Positions 1 through 7,263 of a stretch of DNA of 9,723 bases are shown here, piece after piece (positions within the stretch are counted from its first letter, which is position 1; the number at the start of each line of letters is the position of its first letter). The notes below the pieces were generated by a model that saw only the letters and a program-made list of their open reading frames with translations, did no database searches and was not told the DNA's origin. Source of the DNA: Ignavibacteriota bacterium (GTDB taxonomy: Bacteria; Bacteroidota; Ignavibacteria; Tepidaquicellales; Tepidaquicellaceae); NCBI GenBank assembly GCA_003158365.1, contig PMIW01000054.1, forward strand, positions 45,854-55,576, given 5' to 3'. The translations under genes were made by a program, and so were the position numbers.

Positions 1-420
1 GGCTGCGATGTAATAGTTGGTTTTCCGGGTGAAACCGAAAAGCATTTTGAAAATACTTTTAATTTCATAAATTCATTAAAAGTGTCTTACCTTCACGTAT
101 TCAGTTATTCCGAGCGGAGGGATACTCTTGCAGTTATACTGGATGGAAAAGTTGAAATTAAAGACAGAAAGCTCAGAAGCCAGCTATTGAGGAATTTATC
201 TAATAAAAAGAAGTTTGATTTTTATTTAAAACATATTGGCAAGACCCGGGATGTCCTGTTCGAATCCGCAAAAAACGGTTCTATTGAGGGATGGACAACC
301 AACTACATAAGGGTTAAAACAGAGTACAACAAAGATTTTGAAAATAATATTTTGCCCGTAAAGTTGCTCGAAGCAAACGGTACAAAATATGTTAGTGGTA
401 TAGTAGAAAATAAGAAATAG
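1..420 (+). CDS. mtaB: tRNA methylthiotransferase, MtaB-like, C-terminal part (5' truncated)
   Basis: The frame is open from base 1 to the TAG at 418-420, giving 139 codons of the C-terminal part of a MiaB/MtaB-family protein. The first residues read DVIVGFPGETEKHFE and continue to YLHVFSYSERRDT, the conserved end of the radical SAM barrel in this family. Near the C-terminus, GWTTNYIRVK matches the TRAM domain of MtaB (typically GYTDNYIRV). MtaB adds a methylthio group to N6-threonylcarbamoyladenosine at position 37 of ANN-decoding tRNAs, using two 4Fe-4S clusters; the cluster-binding cysteines lie upstream of the window. The GTG at 82 is an internal valine, not the start, because homology continues upstream of it. 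MiaB and RimO are alternatives, but the linker and TRAM wording fit MtaB best. The stop lies 29 bases before sixA. Confidence 0.85.
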   Translation, partial: GCDVIVGFPGETEKHFENTFNFINSLKVSYLHVFSYSERRDTLAVILDGKVEIKDRKLRSQLLRNLSNKKKFDFYLKHIGKTRDVLFESAKNGSIEGWTTNYIRVKTEYNKDFENNILPVKLLEANGTKYVSGIVENKK

Positions 421-449
421 TTTTTGAAACTTAATCAAAATTATAATCT

Positions 450-944
450 ATGAAGTTATATTTAATTCGTCATACAGAAGCTATTGACTACGAAACCGAA
501 TCTGTAAGAAGTGACGAACACAGGTTCATAACACCAAAAGGCAGAAGAATAGCGATTAATGTTTTTAAAATGATTAAAGAGGAAATGCTGGACCTCGAGA
601 AAATTTTCACCAGCCCGCTTGTACGCTCGGTGCAGACTGCGGAAATTCTTGCGCTGACCGTTAAGTACAAGAACGATGTGGAAATTGCAAATGAGTTAAC
701 GCTTTCTTCTTCACCGGAAAAAGTTTTGCAACTTTTAAAGCGTAACTCGATTTTCAAATCCATTGCGCTCGTAGGACACGAACCTATGATGAGCACTGTG
801 GTTAAAAACTTCACGGATAAAAAAGATGAGGAGTTTGCATTCAAGAAAGCAGGTGTATGCTACATAGATATGGACCTTGATAAGGAAACGGGAAAATTCG
901 TGTGGTATCTGAACCCGAAGACTTCCGAATTCCAGAAGCAATAA
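450..944 (+). CDS. sixA: SixA-type phosphohistidine phosphatase (histidine phosphatase superfamily)
   Basis: This is a 164-residue single-domain protein of usual SixA length. The N-terminal catalytic motif LIRHTEA puts the phospho-accepting histidine at residue 8. TSPLVRSVQTAEIL at 54-67 carries the conserved arginine R59. VGHEP at 108-112 carries the second catalytic histidine, H110. SixA removes phosphate from phosphohistidine on signalling or phosphotransfer proteins, such as the HPt domain of E. coli ArcB or NPr. The true substrate here is unknown, since many short family members act on small phosphomonoesters. There is no signal peptide or membrane segment, so it should be cytoplasmic. 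The ATG at 450 has no Shine-Dalgarno sequence, and the protein starts directly with the beta strand that leads to RHT, as family members do. It lies in a co-directional cluster that also encodes polyphosphate kinase, but no functional link is shown. Confidence 0.85.
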   Translation: MKLYLIRHTEAIDYETESVRSDEHRFITPKGRRIAINVFKMIKEEMLDLEKIFTSPLVRSVQTAEILALTVKYKNDVEIANELTLSSSPEKVLQLLKRNSIFKSIALVGHEPMMSTVVKNFTDKKDEEFAFKKAGVCYIDMDLDKETGKFVWYLNPKTSEFQKQ

Positions 945-975
945 TCGGATTTTGATGTCAGGCAAATGAATATAT

Positions 976-1803
976 ATGGAAAAAGAATTATTAAAGACAG
1001 AGGATTTATGTTTTTCATACGGTGATGATAATTTTGCTTTAAACAAAATTAATATTAGTGTTCTTAAAAATGATTTTCTCTCGGTAATCGGAAGAAATGG
1101 TTCGGGAAAATCGACGCTGGTAAAATTAATATCCGGAATCTACAGCCAATATAACGGGAAAGTATATTTGCACTGTAAAGATATCTGCTCTTACTCGAAA
1201 AAAGAAGTTTCGAAAATTCTCAGTTACCTGCCGCAGTCATCCTTGAACGGCAACAACGGTCTGAATGTTTTTGAGTTTCTTCTGCTCGGCAGGTATGCTT
1301 ATAAAAGGTTTTCGGATTTTTCATTCTCGGAATATGACAAGAAATCCGTACAAGACAGCATTGAAGTAACCGGGATTAGTAATTTTATAAAGAAATCCGT
1401 CAACGAGCTTTCAGGCGGTGAAAAGCAAAAAGTTCTTATTACTTTGTCTTTGGTTCAGCTCGATATTAATTCGGATTTATCGGATAAAATTCTGATTATC
1501 GATGAGCCGCTGACTTTTCTTGATGTTAATTTCCAGTACGAGATTTTTTCGATACTGGAGAAACTGAATAAGGAAAAAAAATTAACGGTAATACTGGTAA
1601 CACATAACATCAACCTTGCACTAAAATATACCGGTAAGACACTGTTACTCGATAAAGGAGAAATGATAGTCTTCGATGAGACTAAAAAAGTAATTACGGA
1701 GGATATTATAGAAAAATATTTCAGGGTGAAATCCAAAATAATAAGTTTCGATGATGATTACCATATTTTAACGAACAATTTAAAGCAAGCAAATGGAAAA
1801 TAA
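976..1803 (+). CDS. ABC transporter ATP-binding protein, FecE/BtuD-like (iron-siderophore/cobalamin/heme class)
   Basis: This 275-residue protein is a complete nucleotide-binding domain. It shows Walker A GRNGSGKST at 39-47, the Q-loop YLPQ with Q87, the signature LSGGEKQ at 145-151, Walker B ILIIDEP at 172-178, D-loop LDV near 182-184 and the switch histidine in VTHN at H210. The motif LLLGRYAYKRF after the Q-loop and the C-terminal segment ITEDIIEKYFRVKSKII resemble FecE, HemV and BtuD, which energise uptake of ferric siderophores, heme or cobalamin. No permease or binding protein lies beside it. Between the signature and Walker B, the usual arginine-containing RALAQ-type helix is replaced by VLITLSLVQLDINSDLSDK, slightly longer than usual. 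The ATG at 976 is the first possible start, as an in-frame TGA lies at 967-969. Its end overlaps the next gene by 11 bases. The substrate cannot be told from the ATPase. Confidence 0.85.
   Translation: MEKELLKTEDLCFSYGDDNFALNKINISVLKNDFLSVIGRNGSGKSTLVKLISGIYSQYNGKVYLHCKDICSYSKKEVSKILSYLPQSSLNGNNGLNVFEFLLLGRYAYKRFSDFSFSEYDKKSVQDSIEVTGISNFIKKSVNELSGGEKQKVLITLSLVQLDINSDLSDKILIIDEPLTFLDVNFQYEIFSILEKLNKEKKLTVILVTHNINLALKYTGKTLLLDKGEMIVFDETKKVITEDIIEKYFRVKSKIISFDDDYHILTNNLKQANGK
1793..1803 (+). other. 11-base gene overlap (ABC ATPase / enoyl-CoA hydratase)
   Basis: The ATG of the hydratase at 1793-1795 lies upstream of the ATPase stop TAA at 1801-1803, in a different frame. No Shine-Dalgarno sequence precedes this ATG. 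A ribosome ending the ATPase would terminate 8 bases past the next start, so coupled reinitiation is plausible. Confidence 0.8.
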
Positions 1804-2563
1804 AAACAGCAAAATACTGGTCATTGATTCAGGTTTGACTAAAAAATTAATCCTGAACAGACCCGAGAAAAGAAATTCTCTCGATGAGGAAATGATATTG
1901 GAAATAACCGGTGCAATGAATTCGTTTTCATCCGATAAAGAAACCAAATCGGTTATCATAACAGGCGCAGGCGGAAATTTCTGCTCGGGACTATACCTTG
2001 ATTACTTAAATAAAATTTCCGAATACAACATACTCGAAAACAAGCAGGATTCCGAAAATTTTAAAAATATGCTTCTCTCTATTTACAACTGCAAGAAACC
2101 TACCATTGCAATGGTAAACGGCTATGCACTTGCAGGCGGATGCGGAATTGCAAGTGCCTGTGATATAATCGTTGCTTCCGATAAGGCGCAGTTCGGATAC
2201 ACGGAAGTTAAAATAGGTTTTATTCCCGCAATAGTGATGGTTTTTCTTTTAAAAAGAGTTACTGAAACCCATGCGAAAGACTTACTTCTTTTATCCAAAT
2301 TCATAACCGGCACTGAAGCTTATAATATCGGGTTCGTGAATTACCTTGTTGAAGAATATATGCTGGAAAGTTATTCGGAGAAACTCTGCGAATGTCTGAA
2401 TCAATTACCTTCAAGTTCTGTTATGTTAACTAAGGAGATGTTCAGGAATGTTGCATCGATGAGCTTCGAATCTGCTCTCGAATATGCAGTCGATATGAAC
2501 GCTCTCACACGCATGACGGAGGAATGCAGAAACGGTATTAAGAGATTTTTATCAAAAAAATAA
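1793..2563 (+). CDS. Enoyl-CoA hydratase/isomerase family protein, methylglutaconyl-CoA hydratase (LiuC)-like
   Basis: This 256-residue protein has the usual crotonase length and covers the full fold. LILNRPEKRNSL at 19-30 is the N-terminal signature. GAGGNFCSGLYLD (58-70) and YALAGGCGIASACD (111-124) supply the oxyanion-hole backbone. FGYTEVKIGFIPA (134-146) holds E138, equivalent to the second catalytic glutamate (E164 in rat mitochondrial crotonase). The position of the first catalytic glutamate (rat E144, in GGGCE) is glycine, G118. This combination, with SEVK or TEVK followed by G-F/L-I/A-P-A, is seen in bacterial methylglutaconyl-CoA hydratases of leucine breakdown, so that is the best guess. 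A hydratase of fatty acid oxidation or another acyl-CoA lyase is possible. No other leucine or beta-oxidation gene is in the window. The start lies inside the end of the ABC ATPase gene, which suggests translational coupling. Confidence 0.85.
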   Translation: MENKNSKILVIDSGLTKKLILNRPEKRNSLDEEMILEITGAMNSFSSDKETKSVIITGAGGNFCSGLYLDYLNKISEYNILENKQDSENFKNMLLSIYNCKKPTIAMVNGYALAGGCGIASACDIIVASDKAQFGYTEVKIGFIPAIVMVFLLKRVTETHAKDLLLLSKFITGTEAYNIGFVNYLVEEYMLESYSEKLCECLNQLPSSSVMLTKEMFRNVASMSFESALEYAVDMNALTRMTEECRNGIKRFLSKK

Positions 2564-2592
2564 TAAGTTATAAATTAATTTAATTAAATATT

Positions 2593-3660
2593 ATGGCACA
2601 AGAAAAAAAATACAACAATATTCAGTGGCTCGACAGGAACGAATCACAGTACGGACCATCACCAAAATGTTTCGAATTTTTGAAAAATGTCACTCTCGAT
2701 GAACTCGGATGGTACTCGAGGGATTTTGCGCGCGGTGTGAAATCAATTCTATCGGAAAAAATATCAAAAGAATTTAATATTCCGGAACGACAGGTTATTT
2801 TATCATACGGCAGTGAAGATTTACTGAAACAAATAATCCAGTATTACCTCGACAGGAAAGAAAGAATCCTTATCCCCAGAGAAGCCTGGTGGTATTACAA
2901 AAAAGTTGCTTATGAAGTCGGCGGATTCAACGTGGAATATCCGATGCATAAAACGAAAGAGGGCGGTGTTGCTACGTATGCATACAACGTGGACAAAATG
3001 ATTGAAATCTATGACAGGGAAAGACCCCGCATAGTTCTGATTGCCTCGCCGAATAACCCTACAGGAAATAGGATTTCGAAAGATGACCTGAAAAGATTTC
3101 TCGATGCCTGCCGCGGTGCACTTGTTATGATTGATGAAGCATACTGGGGTTTTGGCTCGAAAGAAAACGATTATGTAAAACCTTTTATTGATGAATTTCC
3201 GAACCTTGTTATTTGCAGAACATTCTCGAAATACTTTGCGCTCGCAGGATGCAGAATCGGTTATGCTTTTGCAGGTAAAAACCTCGAGGAACTTATCAAT
3301 TATTCCGTGAGGTATCTCGGATTTAACAGGCTGTCCGAAAAGCTTGGTGAGATAGCAATGGACGATGATGAGTATTACACTAGAGTAACAAAACTCATGC
3401 AGGAAGATAAAGAGTATTTCTATGCGGAATTCAAGAAACTCGACGGCTTCACACCGTATAAATCTTACGCAAACTTCATGCTCGTCGATATGCCGAAAGA
3501 AATAAGAAAAGATCTGAATAAATTCCTCAAGGAAAGAAATCTCTTGATAAAATTCCTTGATGAAGAAGCTTTTAAAACGGAAACAAGAATAACTCTCGGT
3601 ACCAGAGAACAAAATATGTACCTTATTGAATCAATAAAAGAATTTTTAGGAAAAAAATAA
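2593..3660 (+). CDS. PLP-dependent aminotransferase, class I/II, histidinol-phosphate aminotransferase (HisC)-like
   Basis: This 355-residue protein has the length and order of the HisC family (fold type I). LDRNESQYGPSP at 13-24 matches the HisC N-terminal LNxNExPYGPSP element. YGSEDLLKQII (72-82) is the phosphate-cradle turn. SPNNPTG (152-158) holds the PLP-stacking and ring-nitrogen region, and DEAYWGF (181-187) carries the PLP-interacting aspartate and tyrosine. RTFSKYFALAGCRIGYA (209-225) contains the Schiff-base lysine K213. RITLGT (332-337) supplies the C-terminal arginine that binds the substrate carboxylate. HisC uses glutamate to convert imidazole acetol phosphate to histidinol phosphate, but the family also covers aromatic and other phosphorylated-substrate transaminases. 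No other histidine gene is nearby, so the substrate is unproven. The preceding 29-base gap is almost pure A/T with no Shine-Dalgarno sequence. Confidence 0.8.
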   Translation: MAQEKKYNNIQWLDRNESQYGPSPKCFEFLKNVTLDELGWYSRDFARGVKSILSEKISKEFNIPERQVILSYGSEDLLKQIIQYYLDRKERILIPREAWWYYKKVAYEVGGFNVEYPMHKTKEGGVATYAYNVDKMIEIYDRERPRIVLIASPNNPTGNRISKDDLKRFLDACRGALVMIDEAYWGFGSKENDYVKPFIDEFPNLVICRTFSKYFALAGCRIGYAFAGKNLEELINYSVRYLGFNRLSEKLGEIAMDDDEYYTRVTKLMQEDKEYFYAEFKKLDGFTPYKSYANFMLVDMPKEIRKDLNKFLKERNLLIKFLDEEAFKTETRITLGTREQNMYLIESIKEFLGKK

Positions 3661-3669
3661 AATTTTAAA

Positions 3670-4236
3670 ATGGCCCAAAAATCAAAGGTTAAACAGAATG
3701 AAAGTACTAATTATCTCAAGTACATTCTAATTGCACTGATTGCAGCTATCGCTGCATATTTTATTTATAATTATTTCCAGGATAAGAATAAAAATGAATT
3801 TAAAGTTAAAAGCAGCGAAGAATTATTAAAAGATAAACCCGAACCGCAGTTTGTAAAGCAGGGTGAGCTTGAATTCAGGAAGAAAGATAATAAAAGCATA
3901 ATAAGTAAAATAGACATAGAAATTGCAGATGATGATGCAAAATCACAGCAGGGGCTTATGTTCAGGAAATCGATGGACGAAAACCGCGGAATGCTTTTCA
4001 TATTCAAACAACCGGCAGTACATTCATTCTGGATGAAAAACACTTTGATTTCACTCGATATTATTTTCCTGGATGAAAATAAAAAAATCATAAAAATCCA
4101 TAAACACACAACTCCGCTTTCGGAAAAAGACTTGCCTTCAGGCGGACTGACTTTATTTGTTGTGGAGGTTAATGCCGGATATACCGATAAGTATGGTATA
4201 GCCGAAGGCGATTTTGTTAATTTCACAAAACAATAA
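3670..4236 (+). CDS. DUF192 family protein with N-terminal membrane anchor
   Basis: This 188-residue protein begins with a short basic stretch, then a hydrophobic segment at about 17-35 (YLKYILIALIAAIAAYFIY). It probably acts as a signal anchor that places the rest outside the cytoplasmic membrane. A charged linker follows (about 36-65), then a DUF192 domain from about 67 to 187. Diagnostic pieces are QQGLMFRKSM (93-102), RGMLFIF (106-112), HSFWMKNTLISLDIIFLD (118-135) and VVEVNAGY (164-171). The family is a small beta-rich extracytoplasmic domain common in bacteria and archaea, with no established biochemical function. The gene starts 10 bases after the aminotransferase stop. Its own TAA is followed without a gap, and in the same frame, by the PPK1 start, so the two genes are very likely translated from one message. 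Confidence 0.85.
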   Translation: MAQKSKVKQNESTNYLKYILIALIAAIAAYFIYNYFQDKNKNEFKVKSSEELLKDKPEPQFVKQGELEFRKKDNKSIISKIDIEIADDDAKSQQGLMFRKSMDENRGMLFIFKQPAVHSFWMKNTLISLDIIFLDENKKIIKIHKHTTPLSEKDLPSGGLTLFVVEVNAGYTDKYGIAEGDFVNFTKQ

Positions 4237-6354
4237 ATGCCGGGTGAAATATTAAATAAATCCGAATTTTTCTTCAACCGTGAATTAAGCTGGATTGAGT
4301 TTAACCGAAGGGTGCTGGAAGAAGCATTGGATAAAACCAACCCGCTTCTCGAAAGGATTAAATTTACATCTATCTTCAGTACAAACCTTGACGAATTTTT
4401 TATGATTCGCGTGTCAGGTTTAATCAGGCAGGTGAAAAGCGGCGTGAGTGAAGCTTCTTCGGACGGATTTACCGCACAGGACCAGAGAGCCGAAATCTAT
4501 AATGCGCTCTGCCCGCTTGTTAACGAACTCTACAGGATTTATAACGAAGAACTTGTACCGGGACTGGCAGAAAACGATATTCACTTTTTTAAATACGATG
4601 AACTCAGCGAGAAGGAACAGGGAAAACTCGAAAAATATTTCGACGATGAGGTATTCCCCGTACTAACCCCTATTGCACTGGATAACGTTCACCCGTTTCC
4701 GAATCTCGTTAACCGTACAATCGCTCTTGCAATTAAATTGATTGATCCCGATACAGAGAATGTGGATGAAAAAATTTCCGTTCTTCAGGTGCCGAGTAAT
4801 TTTTCCAGATTCCACCGTATTACTAAAGAACCGGGAGAAAATTTCATACTTTTTGAAGATATTATAAAAGCCAATGCATATAAGCTTTTTCCGGGAATGA
4901 AAATTATTGATTCATATGCATTCAGAATAACAAGAAATGCCGACCTCGAACTCGAAGAAGAAGAAGCAGATGACTTGCTTACCCTGATTGAGGAAGAAGT
5001 GAAAAAAAGACGCCTTGGAATTATTGTCAGGTTCGAAGTTGACGATAAAATTCCCGACGATATTTTTAACCTGCTTGTAAATGATTTATCGATTGCAAAA
5101 AATGAAATTTACAGGCTTAACGGCCCTTTGAATCTCGGAGATTTAATGTACCTTTACAATATCGATAACAGGAATTTAAAATATGAAGGTTATACGCCGA
5201 GAATAACATCATCTTTCAGGGAAGAAGATAATTTTTTCAAAGCAATAAGAAAAAAAGACGTATTTCTTCACCATCCTTTTTATTCTTTTTCTTCCGTAAG
5301 CGAATTCATAACACAGGCTGCGGAAGACCCTAATGTTTATGCAATAAAATTAACATTATACAGAACCAGCGGCGATTCCCCTATAATTAAAGCCCTGATT
5401 GATGCGGCGGAAAACGGGAAACAGGTAACTGCAATCGTGGAATTAAAAGCAAGATTCGATGAGGAAAATAATATTATCTGGGCGCGGGCACTCGAAAATG
5501 CAGGCGTACACGTTGTTTACGGTATAGCAGGACTGAAGACCCATTGCAAAATGGCTTTGATTGTGCGCAGGGAAGATAAATCTATGAAACGCTATTTGCA
5601 TCTGAGCTCCGGAAACTATAATCCTATTACTGCAAAAATTTATACTGACTTCGGGCTTTTCACAGCGGACGAAGATTTCTGCAACGATGCTTCGAACCTG
5701 TTTAATTATCTGACAGGTTATTCGAAATTCACGACATATAAAAAACTTATCGTCGCTCCGTTTTCTATGAGAAAAAGCCTCATTAGGTTAATCGAGGAAG
5801 AAGTTAATTATCATAAAGAATTCGGAAACGGTTACATACTCTGCAAAATGAATTCATTGGTTGACGATAAAACCATAATGAAATTATATTTTGCTTCCCA
5901 GCAGGGTGTTAAAATTGATTTGCTGGTAAGGGGTATTTGCAGATTAAAACCAAACGTACCCGGGCTGAGTGATAATATTAATGTTTATAGTATTGTAGGA
6001 AGATTTCTCGAACACAGCAGGGCATATTTATTTAATAATAACGGCAGCCCCGTGATCTATACAGGGAGTGCAGATATTATGGAAAGAAATTTCGACAGGA
6101 GAGTCGAAATTCTTTTCCCGATTGAAGAAAAGGGAATAAAAGAGGAATTGGTAGATATTCTGAATTTATATTTAAAAGATAATCTGAAAACAAGAGTACT
6201 GATGAACGACGGCTCATACAGGCGAAAACCTCTCGGAGAAGAACCGATGAATGTTCAGGAATACCTTGTTGCAAAAGTAAAGAAAAAATCATTAACAGAA
6301 ATAAAAAAAGAACACAGAAAAAAAGTGAAAAAACATAAATTAAGAAATATTTAA
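4237..6354 (+). CDS. ppk1: Polyphosphate kinase 1
   Basis: This 705-residue protein is full length compared with E. coli Ppk (688). It reversibly transfers the gamma phosphate of ATP to growing inorganic polyphosphate. The N-terminal domain starts FFNRELSWIEFNRRVL (12-27), with STNLDEFFMIRVSG at 48-61. The head domain includes LTPIALDNVHPFPNL (143-157). In the first PLD-like catalytic domain, LYRTSGDSPI holds R376, VELKARFDEENN holds R406 and GLKTHCKMALIVRRE holds H436, the residue that is phosphorylated (E. coli H435). In the second, RFLEHSRAYLF holds H593 (E. coli H592), and YTGSADIMERNFDRRVE (608-624) is also conserved. The last 27 or so residues are strikingly lysine-rich. The start abuts the DUF192 stop codon, and the FFFNRELSW block begins at residue 11, close to the usual spacing, which supports this ATG. 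No Shine-Dalgarno sequence is visible. A tandem stop TAA TAA ends the gene. Confidence 0.97.
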   Translation: MPGEILNKSEFFFNRELSWIEFNRRVLEEALDKTNPLLERIKFTSIFSTNLDEFFMIRVSGLIRQVKSGVSEASSDGFTAQDQRAEIYNALCPLVNELYRIYNEELVPGLAENDIHFFKYDELSEKEQGKLEKYFDDEVFPVLTPIALDNVHPFPNLVNRTIALAIKLIDPDTENVDEKISVLQVPSNFSRFHRITKEPGENFILFEDIIKANAYKLFPGMKIIDSYAFRITRNADLELEEEEADDLLTLIEEEVKKRRLGIIVRFEVDDKIPDDIFNLLVNDLSIAKNEIYRLNGPLNLGDLMYLYNIDNRNLKYEGYTPRITSSFREEDNFFKAIRKKDVFLHHPFYSFSSVSEFITQAAEDPNVYAIKLTLYRTSGDSPIIKALIDAAENGKQVTAIVELKARFDEENNIIWARALENAGVHVVYGIAGLKTHCKMALIVRREDKSMKRYLHLSSGNYNPITAKIYTDFGLFTADEDFCNDASNLFNYLTGYSKFTTYKKLIVAPFSMRKSLIRLIEEEVNYHKEFGNGYILCKMNSLVDDKTIMKLYFASQQGVKIDLLVRGICRLKPNVPGLSDNINVYSIVGRFLEHSRAYLFNNNGSPVIYTGSADIMERNFDRRVEILFPIEEKGIKEELVDILNLYLKDNLKTRVLMNDGSYRRKPLGEEPMNVQEYLVAKVKKKSLTEIKKEHRKKVKKHKLRNI

Positions 6355-6384
6355 TAAATCACTTTTCACTTTTAGTAAAAAACT

Positions 6385-7248
6385 ATGTCATTATATAACG
6401 AATACAAAGCTTCATTAAAAAGTTTTGATGTTGAAGAGATACTCGATCTCGTACTTTACAGACCTATTTCATTTCTTCTGGTAAAACTGATTTACCCGAC
6501 AAACCTGACTCCGAACCAAATTTCAATTGTTTCTATGATTTTTGGTCTTGGTTCCGGAATTGCATTTTATTTCGGAGAGTATCAGTACATTATTGCAGGT
6601 GGAATTTTTATCTTCCTGTCGAATGTACTGGATTGCGCAGACGGGCAGCTTGCAAGATTAAAGAAAAACGGAACAAAAGTCGGCAGAATCATAGACGGAT
6701 TTATCGATTACGTTACTGGTGCTTCTGTATTTATCGGTATTGGATTTGCTTTGCACTATATCACAGGAAATCCGCTCTATGCTTGGGGTTTATCGGCAAT
6801 CGGAGCCGCTTCAAGAATTCTACAGAATATGTTTTTTGATTATTACAGGAATATGTACCTCATGTATGTTTACAATAAAGTAAATGATGTAAACGGAGAG
6901 ATTATTGAATTCACGGAAGAACAGGAAAGACTGAAAACGGTTAAAGGCAGTAATCTGGATAAAATGCTCGTAAATATGTATCTCTTTTACTGCAATTTTC
7001 AGAAAAATTCTACGAGTCACGTTGATATAAAGGTCTCACCTGAAGTCTATAAACAAAAAAATAAAACTTTATTGAGGTTATGGAGCTGGATAGGTTCAAC
7101 TACTCATTTAACGCTGACAATTGTTTTCTGTTTTATAAACAGGCTCGATATATATTTAATTTTAACAATAACTTTAGGCAACTTAATATTTTTCATCCTG
7201 TTGATGATTCAGAAACGAGTAATAAATAAATTTAAATTAAAAAAATAA
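6385..7248 (+). CDS. CDP-alcohol phosphatidyltransferase family membrane protein
   Basis: This 287-residue integral membrane protein carries the full CDP-alcohol phosphotransferase signature D-x2-D-G-x2-A-R-x8-G-x3-D-x3-D at residues 83-108 (D83, D86, G87, A90, R91, G100, D104, D108). All metal- and CDP-binding aspartates are kept. LTPNQISIVSM (41-51) is the typical element before the first membrane helix. Hydrophobic segments lie near 46-63, 68-83, 109-127, 131-148, 236-253 and 256-276. A charged cytoplasmic insertion of about 80 residues (150-232) separates helices four and five, longer than in PgsA or PssA. The enzyme moves a phosphoalcohol from a CDP-linked donor to an alcohol acceptor. 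The next gene encodes a nucleotidyltransferase that could make the CDP donor, so the two probably act together. Which headgroup (inositol, choline, glycerol or another polyol) is not determined. The -LKK end is followed by TAA. Confidence 0.88.
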   Translation: MSLYNEYKASLKSFDVEEILDLVLYRPISFLLVKLIYPTNLTPNQISIVSMIFGLGSGIAFYFGEYQYIIAGGIFIFLSNVLDCADGQLARLKKNGTKVGRIIDGFIDYVTGASVFIGIGFALHYITGNPLYAWGLSAIGAASRILQNMFFDYYRNMYLMYVYNKVNDVNGEIIEFTEEQERLKTVKGSNLDKMLVNMYLFYCNFQKNSTSHVDIKVSPEVYKQKNKTLLRLWSWIGSTTHLTLTIVFCFINRLDIYLILTITLGNLIFFILLMIQKRVINKFKLKK

Positions 7249-7263
7249 ACCGATAATAATTTT

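Noticed and set aside
82..420. GTG at 82 as the real start of the first gene
   Set aside because: The same frame is open upstream to base 1 and encodes the conserved radical SAM segment VIVGFPGETE, so this is an internal valine codon in a truncated gene.
2564..2592. Very AT-rich gap (TTAATTTAATTAAATATT) as a possible promoter
   Set aside because: There is no TAnnTTTG box of the Bacteroidota type and no clear -35/-10 pair. A/T richness before starts is common across the window.
2821..3612. Long minus-strand open frame (263 codons) opposite the aminotransferase
   Set aside because: The plus-strand frame has every HisC-family motif in order. The antisense translation is rich in F, I, C and S with no recognisable domain, as expected for a shadow of an A/G-rich coding strand.
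4234..4239. DUF192-PPK1 junction read as a nonsense mutation that broke a fusion gene
   Set aside because: PPK1 is complete from its normal N-terminus, the stop is followed at once by ATG, and DUF192 is complete at its C-terminus. Two separate genes explain it better.
3771..4340. Minus-strand open frame (189 codons) across DUF192 and the PPK1 start
   Set aside because: It covers two well-supported plus-strand genes, is serine- and leucine-rich with low complexity, and shows no domain.
4448..4666. 72-codon plus-strand open frame inside PPK1
   Set aside because: It overlaps the conserved N-terminal domain of PPK1 in another frame and shows no independent support.
6363..6380. Imperfect inverted repeat TTTTCACT-TT-TAGTAAAA before the CDP-alcohol transferase
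   Set aside because: The stem is short and A/T only, with no T-run on the plus strand after it. It is unlikely to end transcription.
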